NCBI RefSeq assembly: GCF_027158485.1
Contig: NZ_JAMKYJ010000003.1
Source of the DNA: Oxalobacter formigenes
Lineage (GTDB): Bacteria > Pseudomonadota > Gammaproteobacteria > Burkholderiales > Burkholderiaceae_D
DNA length: 64,000 nucleotides
Strand: one strand, 5' to 3'
Below are positions 36,701-45,692 of the stretch, in pieces. A model generated the notes under the pieces. It worked only from the letters and a program-made list of their open reading frames with translations. It was not told the DNA's origin and searched no databases. How positions within the stretch are numbered: the stretch's first letter is position 1; each line of letters starts with the position of its first letter. The translations under genes were made by a program, and so were the position numbers.

Positions 36701-38011
36701 TCATTCGTCGACCAGATACAGATCCTTGTCCTTGTCTTGCAGGAAGACCTGTGCAAAACCTTCTTTTTTGCCTTTTTCAAACTGCTCTTCGCCCCATTTC
36801 CGGCACGCGTCGCAAGCATAACGTGGAATGGCGACAGCCTTGATATGGCTGTCCCTTCCGCTATCCGCCTGCGAATCGATCACGACCGTACCGCCGCAAT
36901 CCGGACACTGTCTGACGACTTCGGTCTGGGTTTCGCGGATATAGTCGGTATCGTAGAAAATGCTGCGGTTGCGACGATGGAACGGCTGACTCTGGTAGAA
37001 CTTGCGCTTGATCGCTTCCTTGTTTCTCCAGTTATCCAGCGTATGATCCTTCAGCTGTTTCAGATAATTGGTGATGTGCTGCGACTGGACCTGATTGCGT
37101 GGATCGTAATCCGGTTCCTTGATATGGCTGTAATCCATACCCGCCATCGCCAGAATGATACCCGTATTGATGTAAGGCAGCGCGGATTCGATCGAATAGC
37201 CGCCTTCCAGAACAGCCAGATCCGGTTTCAGACGATCATTCAACACAGCATAACCCTGAGCCGTGAACTTCATGTTCGTGATCGGATCGGAATAATGGTT
37301 ATCCTGTCCGGCCGAATTGATGATCAGGTCAGGCTTGAAATCGTCCAGCAAAGGCATGACGATATTGTCGAGCGTATAAAGGAAGCCTTCTTCACAGGTT
37401 TCCGGCGGCATCGGCAGGTTGACGATAGAGCCGAACGCGTTAGGGCCACCCATTTCGTCAGGGAACCCGGAACCCGGATACAGGGTACGGCCATCCTGAT
37501 GCATGGAAATGAACAGCGTATTCGGATCATGCCAGAAAATATCCTGCGAACCGTCGCCGTGATGGCAATCGGTATCGACCACAGCAATCCGTTTCACACC
37601 GTATTTGTGACGGATGTACTCGATCATGATCGCTTCCATGTTCAGCGTACAGAAACCACGGCTGCCGTGCACGACACGCATGGAATGGTGTCCGCAAGGA
37701 CGAACCAGCGCGAAAGCGTTGTCCACTTCGCCGGTCATGACCTTGTCGGCTGCCGTCAATGTTCCGCCAACCGAAATCAGATGGGATGTGTGAACGATCT
37801 CATCGATATTCGGAACACAGAAATGCACCCGGTTGATATCTTCAGGTGTTGCCAGATCAGGCTTGTATTCCTTGATATTGTCGAAATCCAGCAAGCCTTC
37901 CTCAACCACCTGATCCTGCGTATAAAGCAGGCGTTCCTCACGCTCCGGATGGGTCGGCGTGATCGCATAGTCAAAAGCCGGGAAAAAAACCAGTCCTGTT
38001 TTCTTTTTCAC
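36701..38011 (-). CDS. Histone-deacetylase-family protein with C-terminal zinc ribbon
   Basis: 436 residues from a GTG at 38011, chosen for the GAGGGG ribosome site 5-6 nt upstream. The arginase/deacetylase fold has the active-site pair His108-His109 (RPCGHHS), zinc ligands Asp148 and His150 (VDTDCHHGDG) and Asp237 (SAGQDNHYSD), and the catalytic Tyr272 (LEGGYS). Such bacterial proteins deacetylate acetylpolyamines or acetyl-lysine. The last ~60 residues add CPDCGG and CDAC, a four-Cys zinc ribbon not typical of the family. It follows the hydantoinase gene by 11 bp in one operon. Confidence 0.85.
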   Translation of the reverse strand: MKKKTGLVFFPAFDYAITPTHPEREERLLYTQDQVVEEGLLDFDNIKEYKPDLATPEDINRVHFCVPNIDEIVHTSHLISVGGTLTAADKVMTGEVDNAFALVRPCGHHSMRVVHGSRGFCTLNMEAIMIEYIRHKYGVKRIAVVDTDCHHGDGSQDIFWHDPNTLFISMHQDGRTLYPGSGFPDEMGGPNAFGSIVNLPMPPETCEEGFLYTLDNIVMPLLDDFKPDLIINSAGQDNHYSDPITNMKFTAQGYAVLNDRLKPDLAVLEGGYSIESALPYINTGIILAMAGMDYSHIKEPDYDPRNQVQSQHITNYLKQLKDHTLDNWRNKEAIKRKFYQSQPFHRRNRSIFYDTDYIRETQTEVVRQCPDCGGTVVIDSQADSGRDSHIKAVAIPRYACDACRKWGEEQFEKGKKEGFAQVFLQDKDKDLYLVDE

Positions 38012-38022
38012 GAAAACCCCTC

Positions 38023-39684
38023 TCAATTCGAATCATCTTTAATCAGACCCGGTTTGACCTGAAGTCTGACACGCATGTTTTTACCCGTCGTGGAATAGCC
38101 GCGAACCACGTTGAACACCTGGCTGTCGGCCACTTCGACCTCGATATCCTGATCCCGTGCACCAGCCTGTTTCGCCATCTTGACCAATTTGTCGGTACCC
38201 AGTTCAATCAGGTCATCCAGTGTAAACCGTCTGGAAATTTCCTGCTGGACGCCCTCTTCCGCGATACTCAGCGTTTGCGCTTCGGTATCCGCGATCATAT
38301 TCAGTTCAACCGTCGTTCTGGCTGTAGCAGCGCCACTGGCATTGATCACGTCGGAGTCCCCCGGTACCTTCACCGGACAATCCATCATCTCGCCGATGCG
38401 CTTTGCCATGAAAGGAGCCGGACCGCCGACCACCACAATTTCCAGCGGCTCGATTTTCCGGCCTTCCAGCAATTCGTGAATCGTGTAAACCGGCTTGCTG
38501 TTGATTTCGGCGAGCATCGCATTGATCTTGTCCACGATCAGCGTACAGGCCAGATCGAGCACATCTTTTGCGACTTCTTCCGGTGTTTTCTTCAGTTCGG
38601 CTGCCAGCTGTTTCATGGCTTCCATTGCCTTGGCCTTGTCACCGATATCGGCGATTCCCAATACAATCAGCGCATCCGTCGTCGTCGGTACCGGGCCGTC
38701 AAACGCCATCGCAGCACCCAGACGTTCAGGCCCCAGTTTCAGGACCCCGTCTTCCACGCGAACGTGGCTGTCCCCGCCAACCCCGATCGAATGCGTCAGC
38801 AAACCGCGAACCGAGGTTTTATGGTCTTCAATCGTGATACCTTGCGGTTCGAGCAGAGGCACTCCATCGGCAAACAGAGCGATATCCGTCGTTGTACCGC
38901 CGATATCGACCGAAATGGAATCCATGTCATCCGAAACGTATGGCAGCACACCCATGATCGTCGCGGCAGGGCCGGACAGAATGGTCTGGACAGGCGTTTT
39001 GCGGGACTGTTCGAATTCAATCGTACCGCCGTCGGCTTTCAGAATATACAGGGGAACATTCACGCCCAGCTTGTCCATGTAGGTTTTCAGCTCGTTTGCG
39101 AGCTTGTCCTGAAGATGCCAGACAGCTTCATTCAGATACGTCGTCGCAATACGGCGCGGAAAATTCAGCGAACCGGACAGCTGGTGGCTCTGTGAAGCAT
39201 GTTCTGCAACGTCTTTGAAAACGTCACTCACTTCCTGTTCATGAGCCGGGTTGCGGGTGGAGAACTTGCCGACAATCGCCAGCCGATTGATTTTTTCTTT
39301 TTTGAATTTCGCTTTCAGCTCGGCCAGTTCCGAACGATCCGGAGCTTCAGCCTCAATACCACGATGGCTCATGTAACCGGCCACATAATTCGCCTTGTCA
39401 TACAGTGGCAAATCTTTCGGCGACACGCCCGGGCCGTTCATGACAACCAGACCGACAGGAGCCAGCTGATTCTGGACAACCGCATTCGTCGTCAAGGTCG
39501 TCGACAGGACAATGCGTTCCAGATTCTTGATGTCTTCCGGCTTTGCGACCGCTTCCGTCGCCATCATGACGCAGTTCAGAATGTTTTCCTTATCCGTCAG
39601 AACTTTCGATTTGCGGATGATTTTCCGGCCTTTCATCAGGACCGAATCGGTATGCGTACCTCCAACGTCGATTCCAAGGATCAT
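38023..39684 (-). CDS. Hydantoinase A/oxoprolinase (HyuA) family ATPase
   Basis: 553 residues. LGIDVGGTHTDSVLM at the N terminus and SVDIGGTTTDIALFADG in the middle are the two phosphate-binding loops of the ASKHA-type HyuA family; STTLTTNAVVQ is also conserved. Family members hydrolyse hydantoins or 5-oxoproline or act as acetone/acetophenone carboxylase subunits with ATP. The partner HyuB subunit is absent, which is unusual. AAGGAG is 6 nt upstream of the ATG at 39684. The deacetylase gene follows at once. Confidence 0.82.
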   Translation of the reverse strand: MILGIDVGGTHTDSVLMKGRKIIRKSKVLTDKENILNCVMMATEAVAKPEDIKNLERIVLSTTLTTNAVVQNQLAPVGLVVMNGPGVSPKDLPLYDKANYVAGYMSHRGIEAEAPDRSELAELKAKFKKEKINRLAIVGKFSTRNPAHEQEVSDVFKDVAEHASQSHQLSGSLNFPRRIATTYLNEAVWHLQDKLANELKTYMDKLGVNVPLYILKADGGTIEFEQSRKTPVQTILSGPAATIMGVLPYVSDDMDSISVDIGGTTTDIALFADGVPLLEPQGITIEDHKTSVRGLLTHSIGVGGDSHVRVEDGVLKLGPERLGAAMAFDGPVPTTTDALIVLGIADIGDKAKAMEAMKQLAAELKKTPEEVAKDVLDLACTLIVDKINAMLAEINSKPVYTIHELLEGRKIEPLEIVVVGGPAPFMAKRIGEMMDCPVKVPGDSDVINASGAATARTTVELNMIADTEAQTLSIAEEGVQQEISRRFTLDDLIELGTDKLVKMAKQAGARDQDIEVEVADSQVFNVVRGYSTTGKNMRVRLQVKPGLIKDDSN

Positions 39685-40037
39685 AAACATCTCCTTTCGA
39701 CAGATGTGTAAGAGGATTTCAGGGATGTGAATAGTGCCATATCGTTTTTGAAGAGAAAAAAATCGTATTGGGAAAAATCTTGCAAAATGCACTCCGGCAA
39801 GAATATCCGGCGTGCCCTTCAGGCATTACTGGACTATTGTATCATTGGAGAGTCGGAATACTCTTGATCTTGACCGGATTTCAGAGAATGGAAGACAGGA
39901 TTTTTCATCCTGTTTCAAATATCAAAACCCAGAAAATATCCATTTAAAACATTATGTTCCAAACGTTCATTAAAGCATCTTGATAAAAAAGCGGCATTCC
40001 AGGTGGAAATGCCGCTTTCAGATATCGGAAAACCGGT
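39685..40037. other. Intergenic region upstream of the hydantoinase gene
   Basis: About 350 bp with no supported gene. It contains the leader and promoter of the hyuA-like operon, a small hairpin (ACAGGAT / ATCCTGT, 39893-39911) and the rsmB terminator. Confidence 0.55.
39985..40018 (-). terminator. Terminator of the purN-rsmB unit
   Basis: On the minus strand GCGGCATTTCC-ACCT-GGAATGCCGC with one bulge, followed by T6; 20 bp after the rsmB-like stop. Confidence 0.85.
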
Positions 40038-41294
40038 TTATTTCACGCGTTCGAACACAGCCGCAAAGAATCCGTCTGTCTGGTGTTGGTGGGGCATCAG
40101 CTTCAGGTAATCTCCCATTTCAAGGTTGACCTTCCCGTCTGCCAGAACTTTCGACATCGGTACCAGCGCAAAGCGGTCATCCTTTTTCAGGAAGTCCTCG
40201 ACTATCCGGTCGTTTTCATCTTCCAGCAAACTGCACGTGGCATAAACAAGCCGTCCACCCACCTTGACCAGCCGTGCAGCCGATTCCAGAATCGCATGCT
40301 GCTTTTCCGTCATCTCGGTAATCGTTTCAGGCGTCTGACGCCATTTCAAATCAGGGTTGCGGCGCAAGGTACCGAGCCCACTGCATGGCGAATCGATCAA
40401 TACCCGGTCGGCCTTGCCAGCCAGTCGCTTGATTCTGGCATCACGTTCATGAGCGATCTGGATCGGGTGAACGTTCGACAGGCCACTTCTCGCCAGCCTC
40501 GGCTTCATCTTCGCCAGCCGCTTGTCAGACACGTCGAAAGCGTAAAGACGCCCGGTATTGCGCATGGCACAGCCCAGAGCCAGCGTCTTGCCACCTGCAC
40601 CGGCACAGAAATCGACGACCATTTCACCCCGTTTGGCACCGACGATCTGAGCCAGCAACTGGCTGCCTTCGTCCTGAACCTCAACCCCGCCATCCCTGAA
40701 CAGAGGCATATTCTGCAAGGCGATTTTCTTCTGGAGGCGAATCCCCGTGGAAGCGAAAGGCGTCGGAGCGCATTCGACCGGCACTTCACTTAACACCTTC
40801 ATCACCTCATCAGGCTTGATTTTCAAGGTATTGATACGCAAATCCAGCGGCGCTGGCGTATTCAGCACGGCAGCCAGCTTGCCCGTTTCCTCTTCCCCGA
40901 TCTGTTCTGCCAGCCGGTCGTAAAGCCATTCCGGCAAATTGGCCTGCATTTTCTGCGGCAACTGGCTGCGATCCACCTTCGAAACATGGTTTAACCAGGC
41001 GGTTTCATTTTCGTCGATTCCGCCAATGGAATCCACGCCATAAATATCGGCCAGTCCCAACAACACCAGACGTCGCATCTGCGGGCCATATCCCGACTCT
41101 GAAAAATTATTGTAAATCAGCCGGTTACGAAGAATTGCATAAACCGCTTCCGCAACAGCGCCCCGTTCGCGCATCCCCAGTTTCGGATGTTCACGGAAAT
41201 AACGTGAAATCACGACGTCGGCCGGACCTGAAAACTGCAGAACTTCCCTCAATACCTGTTCGGTATGGGTAATAACCATTGGTGCGAGTCTCAC
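40038..41294 (-). CDS. rsmB: RsmB-like rRNA cytosine-C5 methyltransferase
   Basis: 418 residues. NusB-like N-terminal domain, then the NOP2/Sun methyltransferase: VVDFCAGAGGKTLAL (SAM site), DSPCSGLGTLRR (motif IV) and VYATCSLL (motif VI) with the two catalytic-type Cys residues. E. coli RsmB makes m5C967 of 16S rRNA. It starts at a GTG overlapping the purN stop (GTGA), with GGAGGT 5 nt upstream, so the two are translationally coupled. Confidence 0.85.
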   Translation of the reverse strand: MRLAPMVITHTEQVLREVLQFSGPADVVISRYFREHPKLGMRERGAVAEAVYAILRNRLIYNNFSESGYGPQMRRLVLLGLADIYGVDSIGGIDENETAWLNHVSKVDRSQLPQKMQANLPEWLYDRLAEQIGEEETGKLAAVLNTPAPLDLRINTLKIKPDEVMKVLSEVPVECAPTPFASTGIRLQKKIALQNMPLFRDGGVEVQDEGSQLLAQIVGAKRGEMVVDFCAGAGGKTLALGCAMRNTGRLYAFDVSDKRLAKMKPRLARSGLSNVHPIQIAHERDARIKRLAGKADRVLIDSPCSGLGTLRRNPDLKWRQTPETITEMTEKQHAILESAARLVKVGGRLVYATCSLLEDENDRIVEDFLKKDDRFALVPMSKVLADGKVNLEMGDYLKLMPHQHQTDGFFAAVFERVK

Positions 41295-41944
41295 AACCCA
41301 CCTCCCTTTACAATAAAACTAAGTGAATCAACTACTTCCGGAGACAGGTTCACACTCCCATCCTCATTCAGGCTGATCCTGTCCTCGACAATCAGACGCA
41401 CGACACGGGGATAAATCCGGTGTTCCTGTTCCAGCACCCTGTCCGCCAGTTTGTCTTCATTGTCATCCGGAAAGACCGGAACGATCGCCTGTGCGATAAT
41501 CGGGCCACCATCCAGTTCCGGCGTGACGAAATGAACCGTCGCACCATGAACGCGCACACCGGCGTCAATCGCCTGCTGGTGGGTATGCAAACCCCTGAAA
41601 CTCGGAAGCAGGGAGGGATGGATATTGATCATCCGGCCTGTGTAATGTTCGACAAAACCCGTTGTCAGAATACGCATGAAACCGGCCAGAATCAAAAGAT
41701 CAGGCTGATATTCATCGATCGTTTTCTGCAAGACGGCATCATAGGATTCCCTGTCGGGATAGTCCTTGTGCGATACGACCCGGGTTGGAATTCCTGCTTT
41801 TCCGGCGAAACCAAGACCGGCCGCATCGGCACGATTACTGATAACCGCAGACAGTCTGGCATCCCATTTTTCCTGATTGAACGTCCGGACAATGGCTTCC
41901 ATATTGCTGCCCCTGCCGGAAATAAGAATGACGATATTTTTCAT
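41291..41944 (-). CDS. purN: Phosphoribosylglycinamide formyltransferase
   Basis: 217 residues beginning MKNIVILISGRGSNMEAIV. The active site is shown by INIHPSLLPSFRG (Asn, His) and GATVHFVTPELDGG (Asp). It formylates GAR with 10-formyltetrahydrofolate in purine synthesis. No strong ribosome site precedes the ATG; a TTG eight codons upstream also exists. It overlaps the downstream rsmB-like gene by 4 bp. Confidence 0.95.
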   Translation of the reverse strand: MKNIVILISGRGSNMEAIVRTFNQEKWDARLSAVISNRADAAGLGFAGKAGIPTRVVSHKDYPDRESYDAVLQKTIDEYQPDLLILAGFMRILTTGFVEHYTGRMINIHPSLLPSFRGLHTHQQAIDAGVRVHGATVHFVTPELDGGPIIAQAIVPVFPDDNEDKLADRVLEQEHRIYPRVVRLIVEDRISLNEDGSVNLSPEVVDSLSFIVKGGGL

Positions 41945-42021
41945 GACGAGATTGTACCCGTTGGGCAAGCTTTAAGCCATGTCTGCCATGAAATAAAGAG
42001 ATATGATTATGTATCACTGAC

Positions 42022-42058
42022 AAAAAAATGCCCTCCACAAAAACGCCAGTGGAGGGCA
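42022..42058 (-). terminator. Terminator of the hutX-chuY-chuW operon
   Basis: On the minus strand TGCCCTCCAC / GTGGAGGGCA, 10-bp perfect stem, 10-nt loop, then T7. It begins 40 bp beyond the chuW-like stop codon. Confidence 0.93.
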
Positions 42059-42097
42059 CTCCGGTCTGTTCATCGGCAAGCCAGCCGATAAAAAGAC

Positions 42098-43450
42098 CTA
42101 TGCCGGAACCGGCTCCGCAGCAAACTCGAGCAGAAGTTTTTTCATACGCGAAGACCAGTAAAATCCGGCACAGGTAAACCCCATGCCAGGACCGTCGACG
42201 TCCCCTTCAAGCAATCCGGCCTTTTTCCATTGGGCCAGCAAAAGAGAGCCCGACTCACGAAGCGAATCCGGCCATTTGTCGATTGCCGGAACCCTGATCG
42301 TTTCAAACGCCATATCAAGCTCCTTGTCGAATCCTGTCTTCTCGACAGCAAGCGGAGCCTCCGTAATCCGTCCCAGCGGTTTTTCACCTCGCTCGACCAT
42401 TTCCGTATATGACTTGATATCCCGCGCAGTACTGAGCCCGATCGTCCCCAGCCGCCCACCGGCGGCCGAACCGAACGGGATCATATCCGTTTGCTCACCG
42501 GCAAGCCGGTTATAGAGTGACCGTTCGTTTGGGGTGCGACGCCAGTGCCGTGGAGAAAAATGATCGAACCCTCCGGCAATCAGGTTCTTGTAAGCCGCCC
42601 CGAACAACCGTGCTTTTTCAGGAAACTCCGGTATGGCGGGCATCTTGCCCCGTTCGATCGCTTTCTCCAGCGGGCTGCCCGGAAACATCCTGAGTTCGTA
42701 CAGATCCAGCCCGGCAATACGCGTTTGTTCACTGATGTAACGGACATCCTCGATCAGGATTTCCTCTGTCTGTCCAGGCAATCCGTAAAGCAGATCGATC
42801 ACGACCGAGGCACCCGTATCGGCAAGCTCGTTCAAGGTCGCCCCCGCCTCCTCTCTGGAAGCCAGCCTGCCGAGCTTTTTGCGCAACTGCGTATTGGCTG
42901 CCTGAAGCCCGATGGAAAACCGGTTTGCGCCGGCCGTAACCCATGCTTGCCCCTTCTCTGCCGTAAAACCGGTATTTCGGCCTTCAACCGTCACCTCGGC
43001 ATCCGGTGAAATGTCGAAATGATCGAACAGCGAACGGATGACACTCGCCATATCGTCCTTTTCAAGATCGGTGGGTGTACCACCCCCGAAATAAATCACG
43101 TCGACCTTGCGCTTGTGGGCCACATCCTTTAAAACCTCAGCCGTATCGGCGATTTCCTTCAACAGGAGCGCCGTATATTTCGCACTGAAATCCTTTTTCG
43201 TCTGATTGATGTAAAACGGGCAAAAAGTGCAATGATGATGGCAAAACGGCACATGGACATATAAGGCAAGCGGACGCTGCTGCCCCGCCATGAAGGCCTG
43301 CGGAGCAAACTCGGCAAACGTCCCTCCATTCCAGGGAGATGGTTCACGGCGCATGCCTGCCATAGGCGGCATCGTCTTCTTTTCTTCCTCGAACGCCATC
43401 GTCAGGGGATCGTCACTCATGCGTGCAAAAAAATCGGAAAGCTCACGCAT
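42098..43450 (-). CDS. chuW: Anaerobilin synthase-like radical SAM heme methyltransferase (ChuW/HutW)
   Basis: 450 residues from ATG 43450 (GGGAGAG about 7 nt upstream). The radical SAM cluster motif is CHHHCTFC (Cys70, 74, 77), followed by VDVIYFGGGTPTDL and VTVEGRNTGF, as in HemN-like enzymes. The C-terminal region GKMP...FDHFSPRHWRRTPNERS matches HutW/ChuW rather than coproporphyrinogen oxidase. ChuW opens the heme ring without oxygen, releasing iron and making anaerobilin. It overlaps the chuY-like gene by 8 bp. Confidence 0.9.
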   Translation of the reverse strand: MRELSDFFARMSDDPLTMAFEEEKKTMPPMAGMRREPSPWNGGTFAEFAPQAFMAGQQRPLALYVHVPFCHHHCTFCPFYINQTKKDFSAKYTALLLKEIADTAEVLKDVAHKRKVDVIYFGGGTPTDLEKDDMASVIRSLFDHFDISPDAEVTVEGRNTGFTAEKGQAWVTAGANRFSIGLQAANTQLRKKLGRLASREEAGATLNELADTGASVVIDLLYGLPGQTEEILIEDVRYISEQTRIAGLDLYELRMFPGSPLEKAIERGKMPAIPEFPEKARLFGAAYKNLIAGGFDHFSPRHWRRTPNERSLYNRLAGEQTDMIPFGSAAGGRLGTIGLSTARDIKSYTEMVERGEKPLGRITEAPLAVEKTGFDKELDMAFETIRVPAIDKWPDSLRESGSLLLAQWKKAGLLEGDVDGPGMGFTCAGFYWSSRMKKLLLEFAAEPVPA

Positions 43451-44105
43451 CGACACTCTCCCTGATCGGCAAATCACACTGGACGGTCGTAGCCCGATAC
43501 AGATAGTCGGCGTCATCCAGTATTTTCAAAACCGCTGCCGCGACGTCTTCACGCGACACATATCCCTGCCGGTTCCGGTCAGGCGCATCAAGCAGACAGA
43601 AAGCACCGGTTGCCGGTTCATTATTGAGCCCTCCCGGCCGGACAATCGTCCAGGATAAACCGGAAAGGCGCAGATAATCCTCCGCCTCCGTCTTGGCCAG
43701 CAAGGCCTCGCCCAGAAACTTTTTGACATTCCCGTTCAGACCCGCGAACTGTTCACCACATCCCATCGATGTCACCAGCACGAAACGTTCAACAGGGGCC
43801 GAGTTTTCCAGTGCCCTGATAACATTGATATTGCCTTCACCGCAAACGCGACGTCCCTCCAGGTTTTTGCCTCCCATCAGACTGACGACCCGTCTTGGAC
43901 ACGTTTGATCGATAGCCTGAATACAGTCATCCACTTCAAAAGCGTCGCCTTCCAGAACCTTTACGTCCAGTTTTTTCAAGGCAGATGCATCACTACCGCC
44001 CCTTACCATCGCGGCAATTTTCTCGCCACGCTTTGTGGCGAGACGGGCAATATGCAACCCCGTATTGCGTGTAGCACCGAACAAGAGCAAATCACATCCA
44101 CTCAT
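43443..44105 (-). CDS. chuY: NAD(P)-binding reductase, ChuY-like
   Basis: 220 residues. LLLFGATRNTGLHIAR is the dinucleotide-binding G-x-x-x-x-x-G loop of atypical SDR proteins; VTSMGCGEQF and SWTIVRPGGLNNEP follow as in NmrA/BLVRB-like reductases. ChuY of E. coli O157 is such a protein and reduces anaerobilin, the product of ChuW. Its place between hutX and chuW with overlapping ends (4 bp and 8 bp) supports the same role here. Without context it would only be called an NAD(P)H-binding protein. Confidence 0.82.
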   Translation of the reverse strand: MSGCDLLLFGATRNTGLHIARLATKRGEKIAAMVRGGSDASALKKLDVKVLEGDAFEVDDCIQAIDQTCPRRVVSLMGGKNLEGRRVCGEGNINVIRALENSAPVERFVLVTSMGCGEQFAGLNGNVKKFLGEALLAKTEAEDYLRLSGLSWTIVRPGGLNNEPATGAFCLLDAPDRNRQGYVSREDVAAAVLKILDDADYLYRATTVQCDLPIRESVDA

Positions 44106-44629
44106 ACCACCTCCCCGACACCGCCATCCCGAAAAATCGAACGCAAGGCTTCCACCTGTTCAGCGATCAGTTCTCTTTTTTCGTCGCGGCCCGCAAACAC
44201 CTTGAACATGACTTCGCCCGCTTCATTCATGAACTGGATACTGAGCGTTTGCGACTTCATGAAAGGTCGTTCGACCAGATATACCGATTTGCAATTACCG
44301 GCCCGCACATGACCGTGCATCGGGCTCTTGTAATCCAGATTGTAAAAGCCATTACTTTCCGACCCCGACGGGATGTCTCCGGAAAACTCCATAATGACAT
44401 CCGGAGTATTCATGACCAGAGTCATCTTGCCCAGCTTTGAAAGCATTTGCATGATTTCAATGAAACGGCTTCCGTCCGTCCATTTCCACATCTCTTCCGG
44501 AAGCAACTCGATTAATTCAGCCATGGAAAAACCACTGTTTCTTGCAAGCGCCTCGAGTATGACACCCGGATTTTCCTGCAACCTTGCCCTGACCGTTTCT
44601 TTATCCATCTGCTGTGCCGTTTGCGTCAT
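44102..44629 (-). CDS. hutX: HutX/ChuX heme carrier protein
   Basis: 175 residues. ENPGVILEALARNSGFSMAELIELLP and the FYNLDYKSPMHGHVRAGNCKSVYLVERPFM block are typical of the HutX/ChuX family, cytosolic heme-binding proteins that hand heme to degradation enzymes. AAGGAAA is about 7 nt upstream of the ATG. It is the first gene of the leftward heme operon and is divergent from tonB across a Fur-box-like site. Confidence 0.9.
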   Translation of the reverse strand: MTQTAQQMDKETVRARLQENPGVILEALARNSGFSMAELIELLPEEMWKWTDGSRFIEIMQMLSKLGKMTLVMNTPDVIMEFSGDIPSGSESNGFYNLDYKSPMHGHVRAGNCKSVYLVERPFMKSQTLSIQFMNEAGEVMFKVFAGRDEKRELIAEQVEALRSIFRDGGVGEVV

Positions 44630-44731
44630 TTCTGATTTTCCTTTCAGTAAAAATACCTTTGGACGGAAGCTTCACCACGTTGGCAAAATCATCGCGACCA
44701 AAAAATAAATGCGTCTCATTCGCATTAAGCA

Positions 44732-44762
44732 TTGACAATTGTAAATGAGAATCATTATCATT
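44732..44762. promoter_or_regulatory. Divergent promoter with Fur-box-like operator
   Basis: AATGAGAATCATTATCATT (44744-44762) matches most of the classic Fur box (GATAATGATAATCATTATC). It overlaps a rightward promoter with TTGACA at 44732-44737 and TATCAT at 44756-44761 (18-bp spacer). AATGCG...CGCATT (44709-44726) lies just left. Iron-bound Fur would therefore block both the tonB and hutX operons. Confidence 0.75.
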
Positions 44763-44809
44763 TGAAGCGTTTTTACAGATCACCCCGATAAAAATCGGTT
44801 TTCAGAAAA

Positions 44810-45658
44810 ATGACAACAAGCAACCCGGGTTTTTTTCCCGCACGGCATATCGACCGTTTGCCCCGGCCACTGGCCAGGGCACTTTCAGCAACAGTCCTGC
44901 TTTTGCATGGTCTTCTGGTTGCAATGGCTTTAAGGAGCATTCCCCTCGTCGAACTTGGCGGGAGCAGCGGTGGAGGAGGCAGTGGCGGTTCAACGCTTTA
45001 CGTATCCGTTCTCTCAGGACAGCCAGCAGCCAATGTATCCCGTACGCAACCAACAGCTGTTGCCAGTGAAAACACGCGGATGACCAAAGAAAAACCGCAA
45101 TCCGGACTGATCGCCACGCGTTCTGCTTCGAAAAGTGCCGTACAGACTGCCCCGACAATCGAAAAGAAAACAGTGAAACAGACTGAATCGACACCTCTGC
45201 AGCAACAAACTGCAGACAAAACTGCCGGTACTGCCACGACAAAAGGAATGGGCAGCAACACCGACAGAGGGACAGGAAAAGGTACAGGCAACGAAAACAA
45301 TCCCGGCGCAGGACACGGAGCGAACACAGGCAACAACTTTGGTACCGGCGGATCGGGAACCGGATCGGCACGTTCCGTTTCGCTCTCGCAGCTCCGTTAC
45401 AAACAGGCATTTAAACCTGAATATCCTGCCCGCTCCATACAGCGCCATGAATCCGGACAAGTCAACGTCCAGGTTGTCGTCGACACGTCCGGACGTGTTC
45501 ACGACGCCCGTATCGTTTCCTCTTCAGGATTCGACCGGCTCGATGAAGCGGCCCTGAAAGCAGCCCGGCGCAGCACTTTTTACCCCTATATGGAACATGG
45601 AAGGCCGATATACGCCAGGGCCATCGTCCCTTACCGCTTCAACCTGAATAACCGATAA
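44810..45658 (+). CDS. tonB: TonB-family energy-transducing protein with Gly-rich spacer
   Basis: 282 residues. One N-terminal membrane helix (about 25-43), a long polar spacer, and a TonB C-terminal domain (FKPEYPARSIQRHESGQVNV, then FDRLDEAALKAARRSTFYP). The spacer has glycine, threonine and asparagine runs (GSSGGGGSGGS near 51, GTGKGTGNENNPGAGHG near 155) instead of the usual Pro-Glu/Pro-Lys repeats. With ExbB and ExbD downstream it energises the outer-membrane receptor. It is the first gene of the rightward operon. Confidence 0.9.
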   Translation: MTTSNPGFFPARHIDRLPRPLARALSATVLLLHGLLVAMALRSIPLVELGGSSGGGGSGGSTLYVSVLSGQPAANVSRTQPTAVASENTRMTKEKPQSGLIATRSASKSAVQTAPTIEKKTVKQTESTPLQQQTADKTAGTATTKGMGSNTDRGTGKGTGNENNPGAGHGANTGNNFGTGGSGTGSARSVSLSQLRYKQAFKPEYPARSIQRHESGQVNVQVVVDTSGRVHDARIVSSSGFDRLDEAALKAARRSTFYPYMEHGRPIYARAIVPYRFNLNNR

Positions 45659-45692
45659 CACCTTTTTCCCAAATACAAGAAAGCAGCACACC

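Noticed and set aside
36737..38062. A 441-codon open frame antisense to the deacetylase gene
   Set aside because: Same cause: the deacetylase motifs on the minus strand are unambiguous, while the plus frame has none.
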